This document shows positions 34,894-42,634 of a stretch of 64,000 nt of DNA, one piece after another (the first letter of the stretch is position 1; each line of letters starts with the position of its first letter). The position numbers and the translations under genes were made by a program. Under the pieces are notes generated by a model. It did not search any database and was not told the origin of the DNA. It was given only the letters and a program-made list of their open reading frames with translations. The stretch is taken from the NCBI RefSeq assembly GCF_046630315.1, contig NZ_LQBD01000008.1, positions 62,001-126,000 of the forward strand. Direction: 5' to 3'. The DNA is from Brucella anthropi_A (GTDB lineage: Bacteria > Pseudomonadota > Alphaproteobacteria > Rhizobiales > Rhizobiaceae).

Positions 34894-35499
34894 TTACAGC
34901 CTGCCGCCGAGCCGCATGCGCGGTCCCGGACCGAAGCCGCGCCCAAAGCCGTGACCGAAGTTGGGGCCGAAATTGGGGTGATAACCCGGATGGTCGCGCC
35001 AGCCCGGCCTGTCGACCCAGTGCGGACGGGGTGGCCCCCAGTTCGACTGGCAATTGCGCCCGATGCAGCCGCTGTAGATATTGGGGCCGCCGCCCCAGCC
35101 GCGATATGGGCCGGGGCCCCAGCCCGGACCCCAGCCGGGTCCGCTGTTGGCGATAGCCGAGCCGATGACCATGCCGGCAATGAGCGGTATGCCGACCGCC
35201 GCGGCGGTCGATCCGAAATTGTCGTTCGTCGTGTAGCCATTGCCGGTCTGAATGGCGATATAGCTCGATGCCGCCCAGCCGGTCATGCCGCCATAAGTGA
35301 CCTGACACCAGCCATAGCCGCTGGTGCAGCCGGCCACCGTGATGCCGACGCCATTCGGAATTGCGCCGATGGTTCCATACTGTGTTCCCGGACCGACGCG
35401 CAGATTAACTGTCGAGGTGACGATAGCCGATGATGCATAAGCATTCGCTGAAACAAGAAGTGCTAATGTAAATATCGAAGATTTTGCCGATAGTTTCAT
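34894..35499 (-). CDS. Secreted SH3b-domain protein with Gly/Pro/Trp-rich tail
   Basis: 201 residues. Signal peptide (1-22), bacterial SH3 domain (VNLRVGPGTQYGTIGAIP to MTGWAASSYI, about residues 28-82), a short hydrophobic segment (VGIPLIAGMVIGSAIA), then a long tail rich in Gly, Pro, Trp, Arg and His. SH3b domains often bind cell wall. ATG 35499 follows GAGGAAC. The 5' end and upstream region are much richer in A+T than the neighbours. The function is unknown. Confidence 0.75.
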   Translation of the reverse strand: MKLSAKSSIFTLALLVSANAYASSAIVTSTVNLRVGPGTQYGTIGAIPNGVGITVAGCTSGYGWCQVTYGGMTGWAASSYIAIQTGNGYTTNDNFGSTAAAVGIPLIAGMVIGSAIANSGPGWGPGWGPGPYRGWGGGPNIYSGCIGRNCQSNWGPPRPHWVDRPGWRDHPGYHPNFGPNFGHGFGRGFGPGPRMRLGGRL

Positions 35500-35698
35500 A
35501 TACCGTTCCTCTAATATAATTCACATAATTACTTATATTATGACTATCATTATTTATAAGTATCACGATCTTTCGATTTCAATTCATGATTAATTATTAC
35601 AATGCTCGTCGGCCTGGCTTTCGCTTCAACAGCTCTCGGGGTTTGCGCGGTACTTTTCTTCGCGCCGGGTTTGGCTCATATTAAGCGCCGACTCTCTC
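35500..35698. other. AT-rich promoter region of the SH3b gene
   Basis: The stretch 35505-35600 is almost pure A/T with several TATAAT-like runs, in contrast to the GC-rich surroundings. No gene is seen, and no single promoter can be chosen. Confidence 0.4.
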
Positions 35699-35844
35699 AG
35701 AGCCTGTTCCAAAAGGCGCCCTATGTGGCTGCAAATGGCAATTTGTCTGCGTTCCGGTGCTCATGTACTGCTCAAGTACACTCCGCTCCGGTACTCGAAA
35801 ATCACCATTTTCGCACACATATGTCGCTTTTTGATTCAGGCTCT
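35699..35844. repeat. 146-bp palindromic repeat, copy 1
   Basis: It starts AGAGCCTGTTCCAAAA and ends TTTTTGATTCAGGCTCT. The two halves are near-complementary over the whole length, with a small central hairpin at the GTAC motifs. Copy 2 lies at 37795-37938 with about 90 percent identity by eye. It ends 23 nt before the start of the thioesterase gene. Confidence 0.85.
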
Positions 35845-35867
35845 CAAGCACTTAAGGACTGACTTCG

Positions 35868-36257
35868 ATGAACACTGACAATGCGCCGAAGGGCACGCTG
35901 CCCATTCGCGTTTCCGCCATGCCCAAGGACGCCAATTCAGCCTTCGATATTTTCGGCGGCTGGGTGATGGCGCAGATGGACATGGCCGCTGGCATCCGTT
36001 CCGCCGAGCGCGCCAGGGGGCGCACGGTGACGGCGGCGGTGCGCGAAATGGCCTTCGCCCGGCCGGTGAAGATCGGTGACACGCTCTGCGTCTACACGGA
36101 TATCACGCGGGTGGGCCGCACCTCCATCACGCTGCGGGTGGAGGCATGGGCAAAGCGCTATCTCAGCGACAAGCGCGACCTCGTCACCCATGCGGAATTC
36201 GTCATGGTCGCGCTGGATGCGGACGGCAAGCCGACGCCGGTGCCGCCGGAAGAATGA
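35868..36257 (+). CDS. Acyl-CoA thioesterase, YciA type
   Basis: 129 residues, a single hot-dog domain with the YciA-type motif DANSAFDIFGGWVMAQMD and AFARPVKIGDTL. These enzymes hydrolyse a broad range of acyl-CoAs in the cytosol. The ATG follows AAGGA at 35853. The 146-bp repeat lies directly upstream, so the promoter is inside or beyond the repeat. Confidence 0.88.
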   Translation: MNTDNAPKGTLPIRVSAMPKDANSAFDIFGGWVMAQMDMAAGIRSAERARGRTVTAAVREMAFARPVKIGDTLCVYTDITRVGRTSITLRVEAWAKRYLSDKRDLVTHAEFVMVALDADGKPTPVPPEE

Positions 36258-36280
36258 AACACCGCCAAGACCGGCATTGG

Positions 36281-36306
36281 GCCCGGCATTGCGCCGGGCT
36301 TATTTG
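36281..36306. terminator. Terminator between the thioesterase and extensin-like genes
   Basis: GCCCGGC (36281-36287) pairs with GCCGGGC (36293-36299), followed by TTATTT. It overlaps the end of the convergent gene by a few bases. Confidence 0.7.
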
Positions 36307-37241
36307 CAGGCGCGGTAGCCGCTGCGGCGCTGCATCAGGTCGAAATGGAAATGGTCGGCATGTTCCGGATTGTAGCCGGGGCCGAGAACCGTCGTGAAAT
36401 AGCCGCACGCATCCGAGCGCACGCTGTTGAGCAGCCCCTTTTCGCGGAAGGCGAAGAAACCCGGCTTGCGCACCATGATGTTCTTGCCGTTGTTCAGCAC
36501 GATTTTGGTGACGTCGATGGCGTTGCCGCGTGAATGTTCCGACATTTTCGCGCCGCGGCGGTTGTTCATGGTGCGGCAGGAATAGCCCCCGGCATTGTGG
36601 ATCGTGCGCACGCCGGACAGATAACGCAGCCGCGCGGCCGGTTGCAGGTCGCCCTTGATCCAGCGCGCAAAAGCCTCCGTCACCTGACAGTTCAGCGTCG
36701 CCGCAGGCTTGAAGGCGATCGCCCCGCTGTTGAAACCGGATACTTCGATGGGATTGGCGATCTGGCAGGAACTGCTACGATAGATGGGCGGCTTTTCCCT
36801 GAACACGACGCCGAGCCGCTTCAGCCGCGTGCGGCAGGCGGCTTCCGCATTGGACATCGTGTAGATGTTTTCCGCAGCCGTTACCGGATTCTGGATCGGG
36901 GCCGTGAAGCCATAGTCGCCGGAATAGCGCGGCTGGCTCTGCGGCGTGGATTGCGCGACGTGGTTTTCCTCTTCTTCCGCCAGCCCGACGACGCGCTCTT
37001 CCTGCGGTTCCTGCATGACGGGCATGTCTGCGGCAGGGGCATTAACCGGGGCCGCGCTTGCGACCGGCGCATCGGGCACCATCACATCGGCATTACCGAC
37101 GCTGGCCTGCGGGCGCGGGGCGCTCTCGCCGGAACAGCCGGCGATGATGGCCAGCATGAGGAGGGAGAATGACGCGGCCAGACCGCGCAATCGGGAGCGC
37201 TGGCGGCTGACTGGAGCGGCGGCGGACAACACGGAACTCAT
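36300..37241 (-). CDS. Extensin-like family lipoprotein
   Basis: 313 residues. A lipobox (LAIIAGC) is followed by a proline/alanine linker of about 100 residues and the bacterial extensin-like C-terminal domain, with cysteines and putative metal or catalytic residues in KMSEHSRGNAIDV and NPEHADHFHFDL; this pattern recalls M15 peptidases. It probably acts on peptidoglycan from the outer membrane. ATG 37241 sits 7 nt after AAAAGG; the ATG two codons earlier is too close. Confidence 0.83.
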   Translation of the reverse strand: MSSVLSAAAPVSRQRSRLRGLAASFSLLMLAIIAGCSGESAPRPQASVGNADVMVPDAPVASAAPVNAPAADMPVMQEPQEERVVGLAEEEENHVAQSTPQSQPRYSGDYGFTAPIQNPVTAAENIYTMSNAEAACRTRLKRLGVVFREKPPIYRSSSCQIANPIEVSGFNSGAIAFKPAATLNCQVTEAFARWIKGDLQPAARLRYLSGVRTIHNAGGYSCRTMNNRRGAKMSEHSRGNAIDVTKIVLNNGKNIMVRKPGFFAFREKGLLNSVRSDACGYFTTVLGPGYNPEHADHFHFDLMQRRSGYRACK

Positions 37242-37444
37242 GTCCATACCTTTTCTTCAGGAGACCAGACCGATGGCGTTCCGTGAATATTAGCGCGCAA
37301 GCGTAAAGGAAAAGTCAGCGCCCGCGTTAAGGGCTGTGGCGCAATCAGGGCAGCATTGGCAAAACGCCGCCTTTGTTCTATCACCTTGCTGCGGCTTCGG
37401 GCCATGCCGCAGACAACATCCTCCCGGTCCCTGAAGTCATTTCC
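37242..37444. promoter_or_regulatory. Divergent region between the extensin-like and DUF486 genes
   Basis: 203 nt with both promoters presumed; no confident hexamers or palindromes were seen. Confidence 0.25.
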
Positions 37445-37795
37445 ATGTCAGCACTGATTTCGCCAAGCGTCCTGCCGATCCTGCTTCTCGTCGGCTCGAA
37501 TGTTTTCATGACATTTGCCTGGTACGGGCACCTGAAATTCACCAGCACGCCGCTCGTCACCGTCATTTTCATCAGCTGGGGTATCGCGCTGATCGAATAT
37601 TGCCTCGCGGTTCCGGCCAATCGCATCGGCCACGAGGTCTATTCGGCGGCACAGTTGAAAACCATTCAGGAGGTCATCACGCTGGTGATCTTCAGCCTGT
37701 TTTCGGTTTTCTATCTCAAGGAAGCCTTCACCTGGCACCATCTGCTGGGCTTTGCGCTGATAGCGGGGGGTGCGGCTTTGATCTTCAAAGGCTGA
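37445..37795 (+). CDS. DUF486 small membrane protein, DMT superfamily
   Basis: 116 residues with four membrane segments (about 8-25, 37-56, 68-88, 96-115), like half of a drug/metabolite transporter. It begins MSALISPSVLPILLLVGSN. The stop codon overlaps the first base of a 144-bp palindromic repeat. The function of DUF486 proteins is unknown. Confidence 0.82.
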   Translation: MSALISPSVLPILLLVGSNVFMTFAWYGHLKFTSTPLVTVIFISWGIALIEYCLAVPANRIGHEVYSAAQLKTIQEVITLVIFSLFSVFYLKEAFTWHHLLGFALIAGGAALIFKG

Positions 37796-37938
37796 GAGCC
37801 TGTTCCAAAAGTCGCCCTGTGTGGCTGCAAATGGCGATTTGTCTGTGTTCCGGTGCTCACGTACCTTTAAGTACGCTCCGCTCCGGTACTCGAAAATCAC
37901 CATTTTCGCGCACACATGCCGCTTTTTGAATCAGGCTC
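37795..37938. repeat. 144-bp palindromic repeat, copy 2
   Basis: It runs from AGAGCCTGTTCCAAAA to TTTTTGAATCAGGCTC and fills the gap between two convergent stop codons (37795 and 37948) almost exactly. The central GTAC hairpin and the inner arms AATGGCGATT / AATCACCATT are conserved with copy 1. Confidence 0.88.
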
Positions 37939-37947
37939 CAACGCGCT

Positions 37948-38847
37948 TTATTCGGCAGGCACCAGCGCGGGCTTGCGTTTCCAGAACATGGGAACGAGCT
38001 CGACCGCCAGCATGGCGGCAAAGAGCAGCCCGCAGCCGACAAAGCCGGTGAAGCTCAGCCGGTCGCCAAGGAAGATGGCGCCGAAAAGGGCCGCGAAAAG
38101 CGCTTCGGACGACAGGAAGATCGCGGCCTGCGCCGAGGTGGTGTAGCGCTGCCCGACGGCTTGCAGGGTAAAGGCGACACCGGAGGAAAAGACGCCGGTG
38201 AAGAGGATTTCCTTCCAGGTGAGCGCGATGGCGGTCCAGTTGAAGTCCTCGACCATGGACGCGATGGCAAGTCCGGCGGCGGCGCTGGTCGCGAACTGGA
38301 CGCAGCTTAGCGTGATCGGGCGTTCCGCGCGGTTTGCCCTGCCGATCAGCACCACCTGCAAGGCCCAGAAGACGGCGCCGCAAATGACCAGCCAGTCCCC
38401 CTGCCTGAGTGCGGTCAGCGTGCCGCCGGACAGCAGGAATATGCCTGCCAGACAGGCCGCGGCACTTGGCCAGACGACCGGGTGCGGCCATGTGCGAAAC
38501 AGGATGACGCCAAGCACGGGCACCATCACGACATAGAGTCCGGTCAGAAAACCGGCATTGGTGACGGATGTGGTGATAAGCCCGATCTGCTGGAGGGCAA
38601 GGCCGGTGAAGAGGCTCAACCCGACAATCATGAAGAAGATATAGTGCCGCCGGTTGAGGCCGGCTTTCGCGCGGCGTCCTTCGGCTATGGCCCATGGCAG
38701 CACCGTGAGCGCGGCAATCGCCGAGCGGATGCCGATGAACAGGAACGGGCCAATACTGGCCATTGCCGTCGACTGGGCAACGAAACCCATGCCCCAGATG
38801 ACGCCTGCCAGAAGCAGCAGCATATTGGCCTGTACGCGCGTCATCAT
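37948..38847 (-). CDS. DMT superfamily (EamA) transporter
   Basis: 299 residues, ten membrane helices made from two EamA halves (first about 8-140, second about 150-290, with GVFSSGVAFTLQAVGQRYTTSAQAAI typical of the second half). It is probably a metabolite or amino-acid exporter; the substrate is unknown. Two ATGs are adjacent (38847 and 38844); GAGG is better spaced for the second. Confidence 0.88.
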   Translation of the reverse strand: MMTRVQANMLLLLAGVIWGMGFVAQSTAMASIGPFLFIGIRSAIAALTVLPWAIAEGRRAKAGLNRRHYIFFMIVGLSLFTGLALQQIGLITTSVTNAGFLTGLYVVMVPVLGVILFRTWPHPVVWPSAAACLAGIFLLSGGTLTALRQGDWLVICGAVFWALQVVLIGRANRAERPITLSCVQFATSAAAGLAIASMVEDFNWTAIALTWKEILFTGVFSSGVAFTLQAVGQRYTTSAQAAIFLSSEALFAALFGAIFLGDRLSFTGFVGCGLLFAAMLAVELVPMFWKRKPALVPAE

Positions 38848-39030
38848 TGCCTCGTTTCGAACTTTTCAGGATATGTCACAGCAGAAGGAGAAACCGGACG
38901 CTTTTCAGCCTTTTCCGGTCGCCATGCTATAGGCATTATTATGGGCGGACGGCAAGGGAACTTCCGATTCTGCGACATTCGTGCATAGTCCGGTTATAAT
39001 TGGAGCCATTTCATACTTACGGAGTTTTTT

Positions 39031-40086
39031 ATGCTCTCTTTGAATTGCAGGCCCATTGCGGCGACAATGCTTGCCACGGCGATGCTGCTGCTGGCGGGTG
39101 CGGAATCGCAGGCTGCCTTCAAGAAAATTCGCGATATATGGGTTTCGTGCGATTTCGCGCAAAACTGCACGCTCAACCTCGCGCCGGCAGCAAGCGACGG
39201 CGCGCCGGAACCCGGCATCGGGTTGGGCATCTTTCGCAGCAGCCAGCCCGGATCGAAGCCGGTTCTCCGGCTTTCCTATGTCGATCCGTCGCAGAAAACC
39301 GGCAAGCTGGAGGTTTCCATCGACGGACAAGCGATGCTTGATGTCGATGTCTCGGCCTTGAAAGCTGAAAACAATCAGCTGGATTACACGGGCGACCTTT
39401 CCAAGGCGCTGGACGCGATGAAGAACGGGCGGAAGCTCCAGTTGAAATTCGCCGGAAAGACCGTGACCTATTCGCTTTCCGGTTTTGTGGGCGGGCTGAT
39501 CTATGTCGACGAACAGCAATCGCGCGATGGGACCGTCGAGGCCTTGCAGGCGAAAGGCAGCAAACCGGCGCCCGTTCCGCCGCAGATCACGTTGATCGAG
39601 ACGGTGGAGGCAATCCCCGCTCAAATCCGCAAGGAATTTTCCGACGAAACGGCGGTGTGCGGTGGGGCCAGCCCCGATACGTTCCGCAATGCGGGCGGTT
39701 TCGAGACGACGATTGCCGAGGGGCTCGATCTCATCGGCCTGCCATGCGGGGCGCCCGGCGCCTATAACCAGCCCTATGTCTTCTACAGCCGCTATGAAAA
39801 CCGGATCGTGCCGCTCTCCCTGCCGACCATTTCCGATGACGGGCCGACGGTGACGGATACGGCGTGGAACATCGACTGGAGCCAGAAGACCCGGACGCTG
39901 ACGGCCTTCTTCAAGGGGCGAGGGCTTGGCGATTGCGGCATCTACGATGTCTGGAAAGCCGCCGACAGCGGCGAGGGGCGGGTGCGTTTCGTCCTGATGC
40001 AGGAGCGGTCGAAGGGCGATTGCGACGGCAATTATGCCGGCGGCCCGGAGCAGTGGCCCGCGAGCTGGCCGGTCAAGGCGAAATAG
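39031..40086 (+). CDS. DUF1176 periplasmic protein
   Basis: 351 residues with a signal peptide (cleavage near SQAAF). It has the paired cysteine motifs (WVSCDFAQNCTL, TAVCGGASP, DCGIYDVWKA) and the C-terminal WPASWPV pattern of DUF1176 proteins. The even number of cysteines suggests periplasmic disulfides. The ATG follows GGAG by six nt. The function of the family is unknown. Confidence 0.78.
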   Translation: MLSLNCRPIAATMLATAMLLLAGAESQAAFKKIRDIWVSCDFAQNCTLNLAPAASDGAPEPGIGLGIFRSSQPGSKPVLRLSYVDPSQKTGKLEVSIDGQAMLDVDVSALKAENNQLDYTGDLSKALDAMKNGRKLQLKFAGKTVTYSLSGFVGGLIYVDEQQSRDGTVEALQAKGSKPAPVPPQITLIETVEAIPAQIRKEFSDETAVCGGASPDTFRNAGGFETTIAEGLDLIGLPCGAPGAYNQPYVFYSRYENRIVPLSLPTISDDGPTVTDTAWNIDWSQKTRTLTAFFKGRGLGDCGIYDVWKAADSGEGRVRFVLMQERSKGDCDGNYAGGPEQWPASWPVKAK

Positions 40087-40352
40087 GCGCCGTTCTGGAC
40101 GGGTTGACAGGCGTATATTTTTCCGCGTGAAATGATTGGCGGAAATGCTATAGTTCTGTGAACGGTTATTCGAACGGTTCCGAGACGGATGTTTCGGCGA
40201 CCGTTTTCTTTTTGTGTGTCGGAGGCTGGCCGGTCTTCGAAAAGCGCCTCGCACGATCCAAGCATTGCGCGAGGTGAGGCGGGCAAATCAAACTGCCGGT
40301 GCGGGCAAGGCCTCGGGGAGAGGCGGGCACCGGGCGAAAGAAAGGACTGGGT
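40087..40352 (+). promoter_or_regulatory. Upstream region of greA
   Basis: 266 nt without a gene. It contains TTGACA at 40104-40109 and a dyad around CGAACGGTT near 40160-40180, but no complete promoter could be picked. AAAGGAC before ATG 40353 is the ribosome binding site. Confidence 0.35.
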
Positions 40353-40826
40353 ATGGAAAAATTCCCTATGACCCCTGGCGGTTTCGAAAAGCTCAAGGAA
40401 GAGCTGCGCTGGCGTCAGCAATCGGAGCGCCCCCGGATTATCGAGGCGATCGCCGAAGCGCGCGCGCATGGCGACCTGTCGGAAAACGCCGAATATCACG
40501 CTGCGAAAGAGGCCCAGAGCCTGAATGAAGGCCGCATCAACGAACTGGAAGATCTGGTTGCGCGCGCCGAGGTTATCGACGTTTCCAAACTGTCGGGCGA
40601 CCGCATCAAGTTCGGCGCCACCGTGACCATGATCGATGAAGACACGGAAGAAGAAAAAATCTACCAGATCGTCGGCGATCAGGAAGCCGATGTGAAGGAA
40701 GGCCGCATCTCCATCTCGTCCCCGATTGCGCGCGCGCTGATCGGCAAGGGCGAAGGCGACACGATCGAGGTCAATGCGCCGGGCGGTTCGCGTTCCTACG
40801 AAATCGTCGGCCTGAAGTTCGTCTGA
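40353..40826 (+). CDS. greA: Transcription elongation factor GreA
   Basis: 157 residues. GreA rescues backtracked RNA polymerase by stimulating transcript cleavage. The N-terminal coiled coil carries the catalytic acidic tip (HGDLSENAEYHAAKE) and the C-terminal FKBP-like domain follows (ISISSPIARALIGKGEGD). ATG 40353 gives MEKFPMTPGG, the usual start. wadC begins 5 nt after its stop, so the two are probably cotranscribed. Confidence 0.96.
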   Translation: MEKFPMTPGGFEKLKEELRWRQQSERPRIIEAIAEARAHGDLSENAEYHAAKEAQSLNEGRINELEDLVARAEVIDVSKLSGDRIKFGATVTMIDEDTEEEKIYQIVGDQEADVKEGRISISSPIARALIGKGEGDTIEVNAPGGSRSYEIVGLKFV

Positions 40827-40831
40827 TTTCC

Positions 40832-41908
40832 GTGTCCGCGCATAAGCCAGATTCCGGACAGGTTCGGGTTCAGGATGTCGAGGTGGTGGCACCGAATTTC
40901 AAGCGGCGCCTTTCCGGTGTCACATCGACAATCGTGCAGCTCATCCCCTTGCAGCGCGCGAAGGGCCTGAACATCGCCACGATGGGGCCGGGCCTGCCGG
41001 ACACGCTTGCGCATCTGGGATGGGGCGCGCTCTGGTCCTTCTGGTCGAAGCCGCGGACGAAACCGTTCCGCATCTGGCATGCGCGGCGCAATATCGAAAT
41101 GCTGGCCGGTATTTTCATGCGCGATGTGCTGCGCATGAAGCTGCGGCTGATCTTTACCTCGGCCGCACAGCGCCACCACAAGCCCTTTACCAAATGGCTG
41201 ATCCGCCGCATGAATGCGGTGATTGCAACGAGCGGCCGTTCGGGAAGCTTTCTCGAAGTGCCGCACGATGTCATCATGCATGGCGTGGATTTGCAGCGGT
41301 TCCATCCGCCTTTCGGCGACGAGGACAGTTTCGCGGCGTCGGGCCTCCCCGGAACATATGCCGTCGGCTGTTTCGGCCGCGTGCGTTCCTCCAAGGGAAC
41401 GGACCTGTTTGTCGATGCGATGATCGCGCTCCTGCCGCAATATCCCGAATGGACGGCGATCATCACCGGCCGCACCACCGCGGAACACCAGTCTTTCGAA
41501 GATGCGCTGAAGGCGAAGATCGAAGCCGCCGGCCTGAAAGACCGCATCCTCATCCTGGGGGAAGTGCCCGATATCCGCATCTGGTATCGACGGCTGACGC
41601 TTTATGTTGCGCCTTCGCGCAATGAAGGTTTCGGGCTGACGCCGCTCGAGGCCATGGCCTCGCAAACGGCGGTCGTCGCCAGCGATGCGGGCGCCTATGC
41701 GGAAATGATCGTGGAGGGCACCGGAACATCGGTTCCGGCTGGCGACGGCGAAGCCCTGCGCAAGGCGATCGAGCCCTATCTGGCCGATCCGGCGCTGGCC
41801 GAACGCGACGGCGAAAATGCGCTCGCGCATGTCCGCGCCGCCTTTCCGCTCGAAAAGGAAGCCGCTGCCATCAGCGGCGTCTATGCGCGCGTCTTCGCCG
41901 GGAAGTAA
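40832..41908 (+). CDS. wadC: LPS core mannosyltransferase, LpcC/WadC type
   Basis: 358 residues, a GT4-family glycosyltransferase (GTAYGGRVRSSKGTD-like donor loop seen as GCFGRVRSSKGTDLF, and the EX7E region NEGFGLTPLEAMA). The N-terminus VVAPNFKRRLSGVTSTIVQL is that of Rhizobium LpcC, which adds mannose to Kdo. The Brucella equivalent is WadC, needed for the LPS core branch that shields the pathogen from immune detection. GTG 40832 starts five nt after greA, implying coupled translation. Confidence 0.85.
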   Translation: MSAHKPDSGQVRVQDVEVVAPNFKRRLSGVTSTIVQLIPLQRAKGLNIATMGPGLPDTLAHLGWGALWSFWSKPRTKPFRIWHARRNIEMLAGIFMRDVLRMKLRLIFTSAAQRHHKPFTKWLIRRMNAVIATSGRSGSFLEVPHDVIMHGVDLQRFHPPFGDEDSFAASGLPGTYAVGCFGRVRSSKGTDLFVDAMIALLPQYPEWTAIITGRTTAEHQSFEDALKAKIEAAGLKDRILILGEVPDIRIWYRRLTLYVAPSRNEGFGLTPLEAMASQTAVVASDAGAYAEMIVEGTGTSVPAGDGEALRKAIEPYLADPALAERDGENALAHVRAAFPLEKEAAAISGVYARVFAGK

Positions 41909-41938
41909 TCAATACCCCCGGCGCAAACCGTCAAAATA

Positions 41939-42409
41939 TCAGAGAATCATCAGCGGTTCGTCCTTGACCGGACGAATGGTGAGCGCGGTGCGCACCGAAT
42001 CCACATTGGGCGCGGCGGTCAGTTCCTCGATCACGAAGGTCTGGAACGTGTTAAGATCGCGCGCGACGCAATGGAGCAGGAAGTCGGATTCGCCCGAAAC
42101 CATCCAGGCGCGGCGCACCAGCGGCCATTGCTTGGTTTTCTCGGCAAACGCCTTGAGATCCGCATCGGCCTGACGGTGAAGCCCGACGGAGCAGAAAGCC
42201 ACCAGATCCTGCCCGAGCGAATTGCCGTTGAGAATCGCGCGATAACCCCGGATGACGCCGCTTTCTTCCAGCTTGCGCACACGGCGAAGGCAGGGCGGCG
42301 CCGAAATGCCGACACGTTCGGCCAGTTCGACATTGGTGATGCGCCCGTTGTTCTGAAGCTCCCGAAGGATTTTCCAATCGATTTCATCCAGATCGGCCTT
42401 GATCGGCAT
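41939..42409 (-). CDS. lrp: Lrp/AsnC-family transcription regulator
   Basis: 156 residues: an N-terminal helix-turn-helix (ITNVELAERVGISAPPCLRRVRKL) and a C-terminal RAM effector-binding domain (PLVRRAWMVSGESDFLLHCV). It probably senses an amino acid and regulates metabolism. ATG 42409 is chosen, with GGAG 7 nt upstream; a second overlapping ATG is out of frame. The gene order wadC-lrp-trkH-trxB-lsrB resembles that of other rhizobia. Confidence 0.9.
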   Translation of the reverse strand: MPIKADLDEIDWKILRELQNNGRITNVELAERVGISAPPCLRRVRKLEESGVIRGYRAILNGNSLGQDLVAFCSVGLHRQADADLKAFAEKTKQWPLVRRAWMVSGESDFLLHCVARDLNTFQTFVIEELTAAPNVDSVRTALTIRPVKDEPLMIL

Positions 42410-42525
42410 GCATGACTCCGCGCGCAAGGAAATTTCATTCCGGGGTAATTATAAAACATTCGTCGCCGTCGTGGCGCAATCTAATCCTGCTCATATCAAA
42501 TGAAACAGGCGGATGTAAACTGCCT

Positions 42526-42575
42526 ACAGCATCGGCCCAAAAATCGGAATCGATTTTTGGAAAGCACGATGCTGT
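42526..42575. repeat. Palindrome between trkH and lrp
   Basis: The outer arms ACAGCAT / ATGCTGT enclose CCAAAAATCG / CGATTTTTGG. It is related in layout to the CCGGTT palindromes but has a different core. It lies beside the trkH terminator. Confidence 0.7.
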
Positions 42576-42587
42576 AAATTTAATAAG

Positions 42588-42627
42588 TTAGGGCGCCGTG
42601 CGTCCGAATGGACGCACGGCGCCCTAA
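42588..42627 (-). terminator. Strong terminator of trkH
   Basis: An 18-bp perfect stem (42588-42605 with 42610-42627) with a GAAT loop, followed on the minus strand by TTATTAAATTT. Unusually long for a terminator. Confidence 0.85.
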
Positions 42628-42634
42628 CATTCCC

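Noticed and set aside
35602..35862. 86-codon ORF over the first 145-bp repeat
   Set aside because: It arises from the palindromic repeat itself and has no ribosome binding site.
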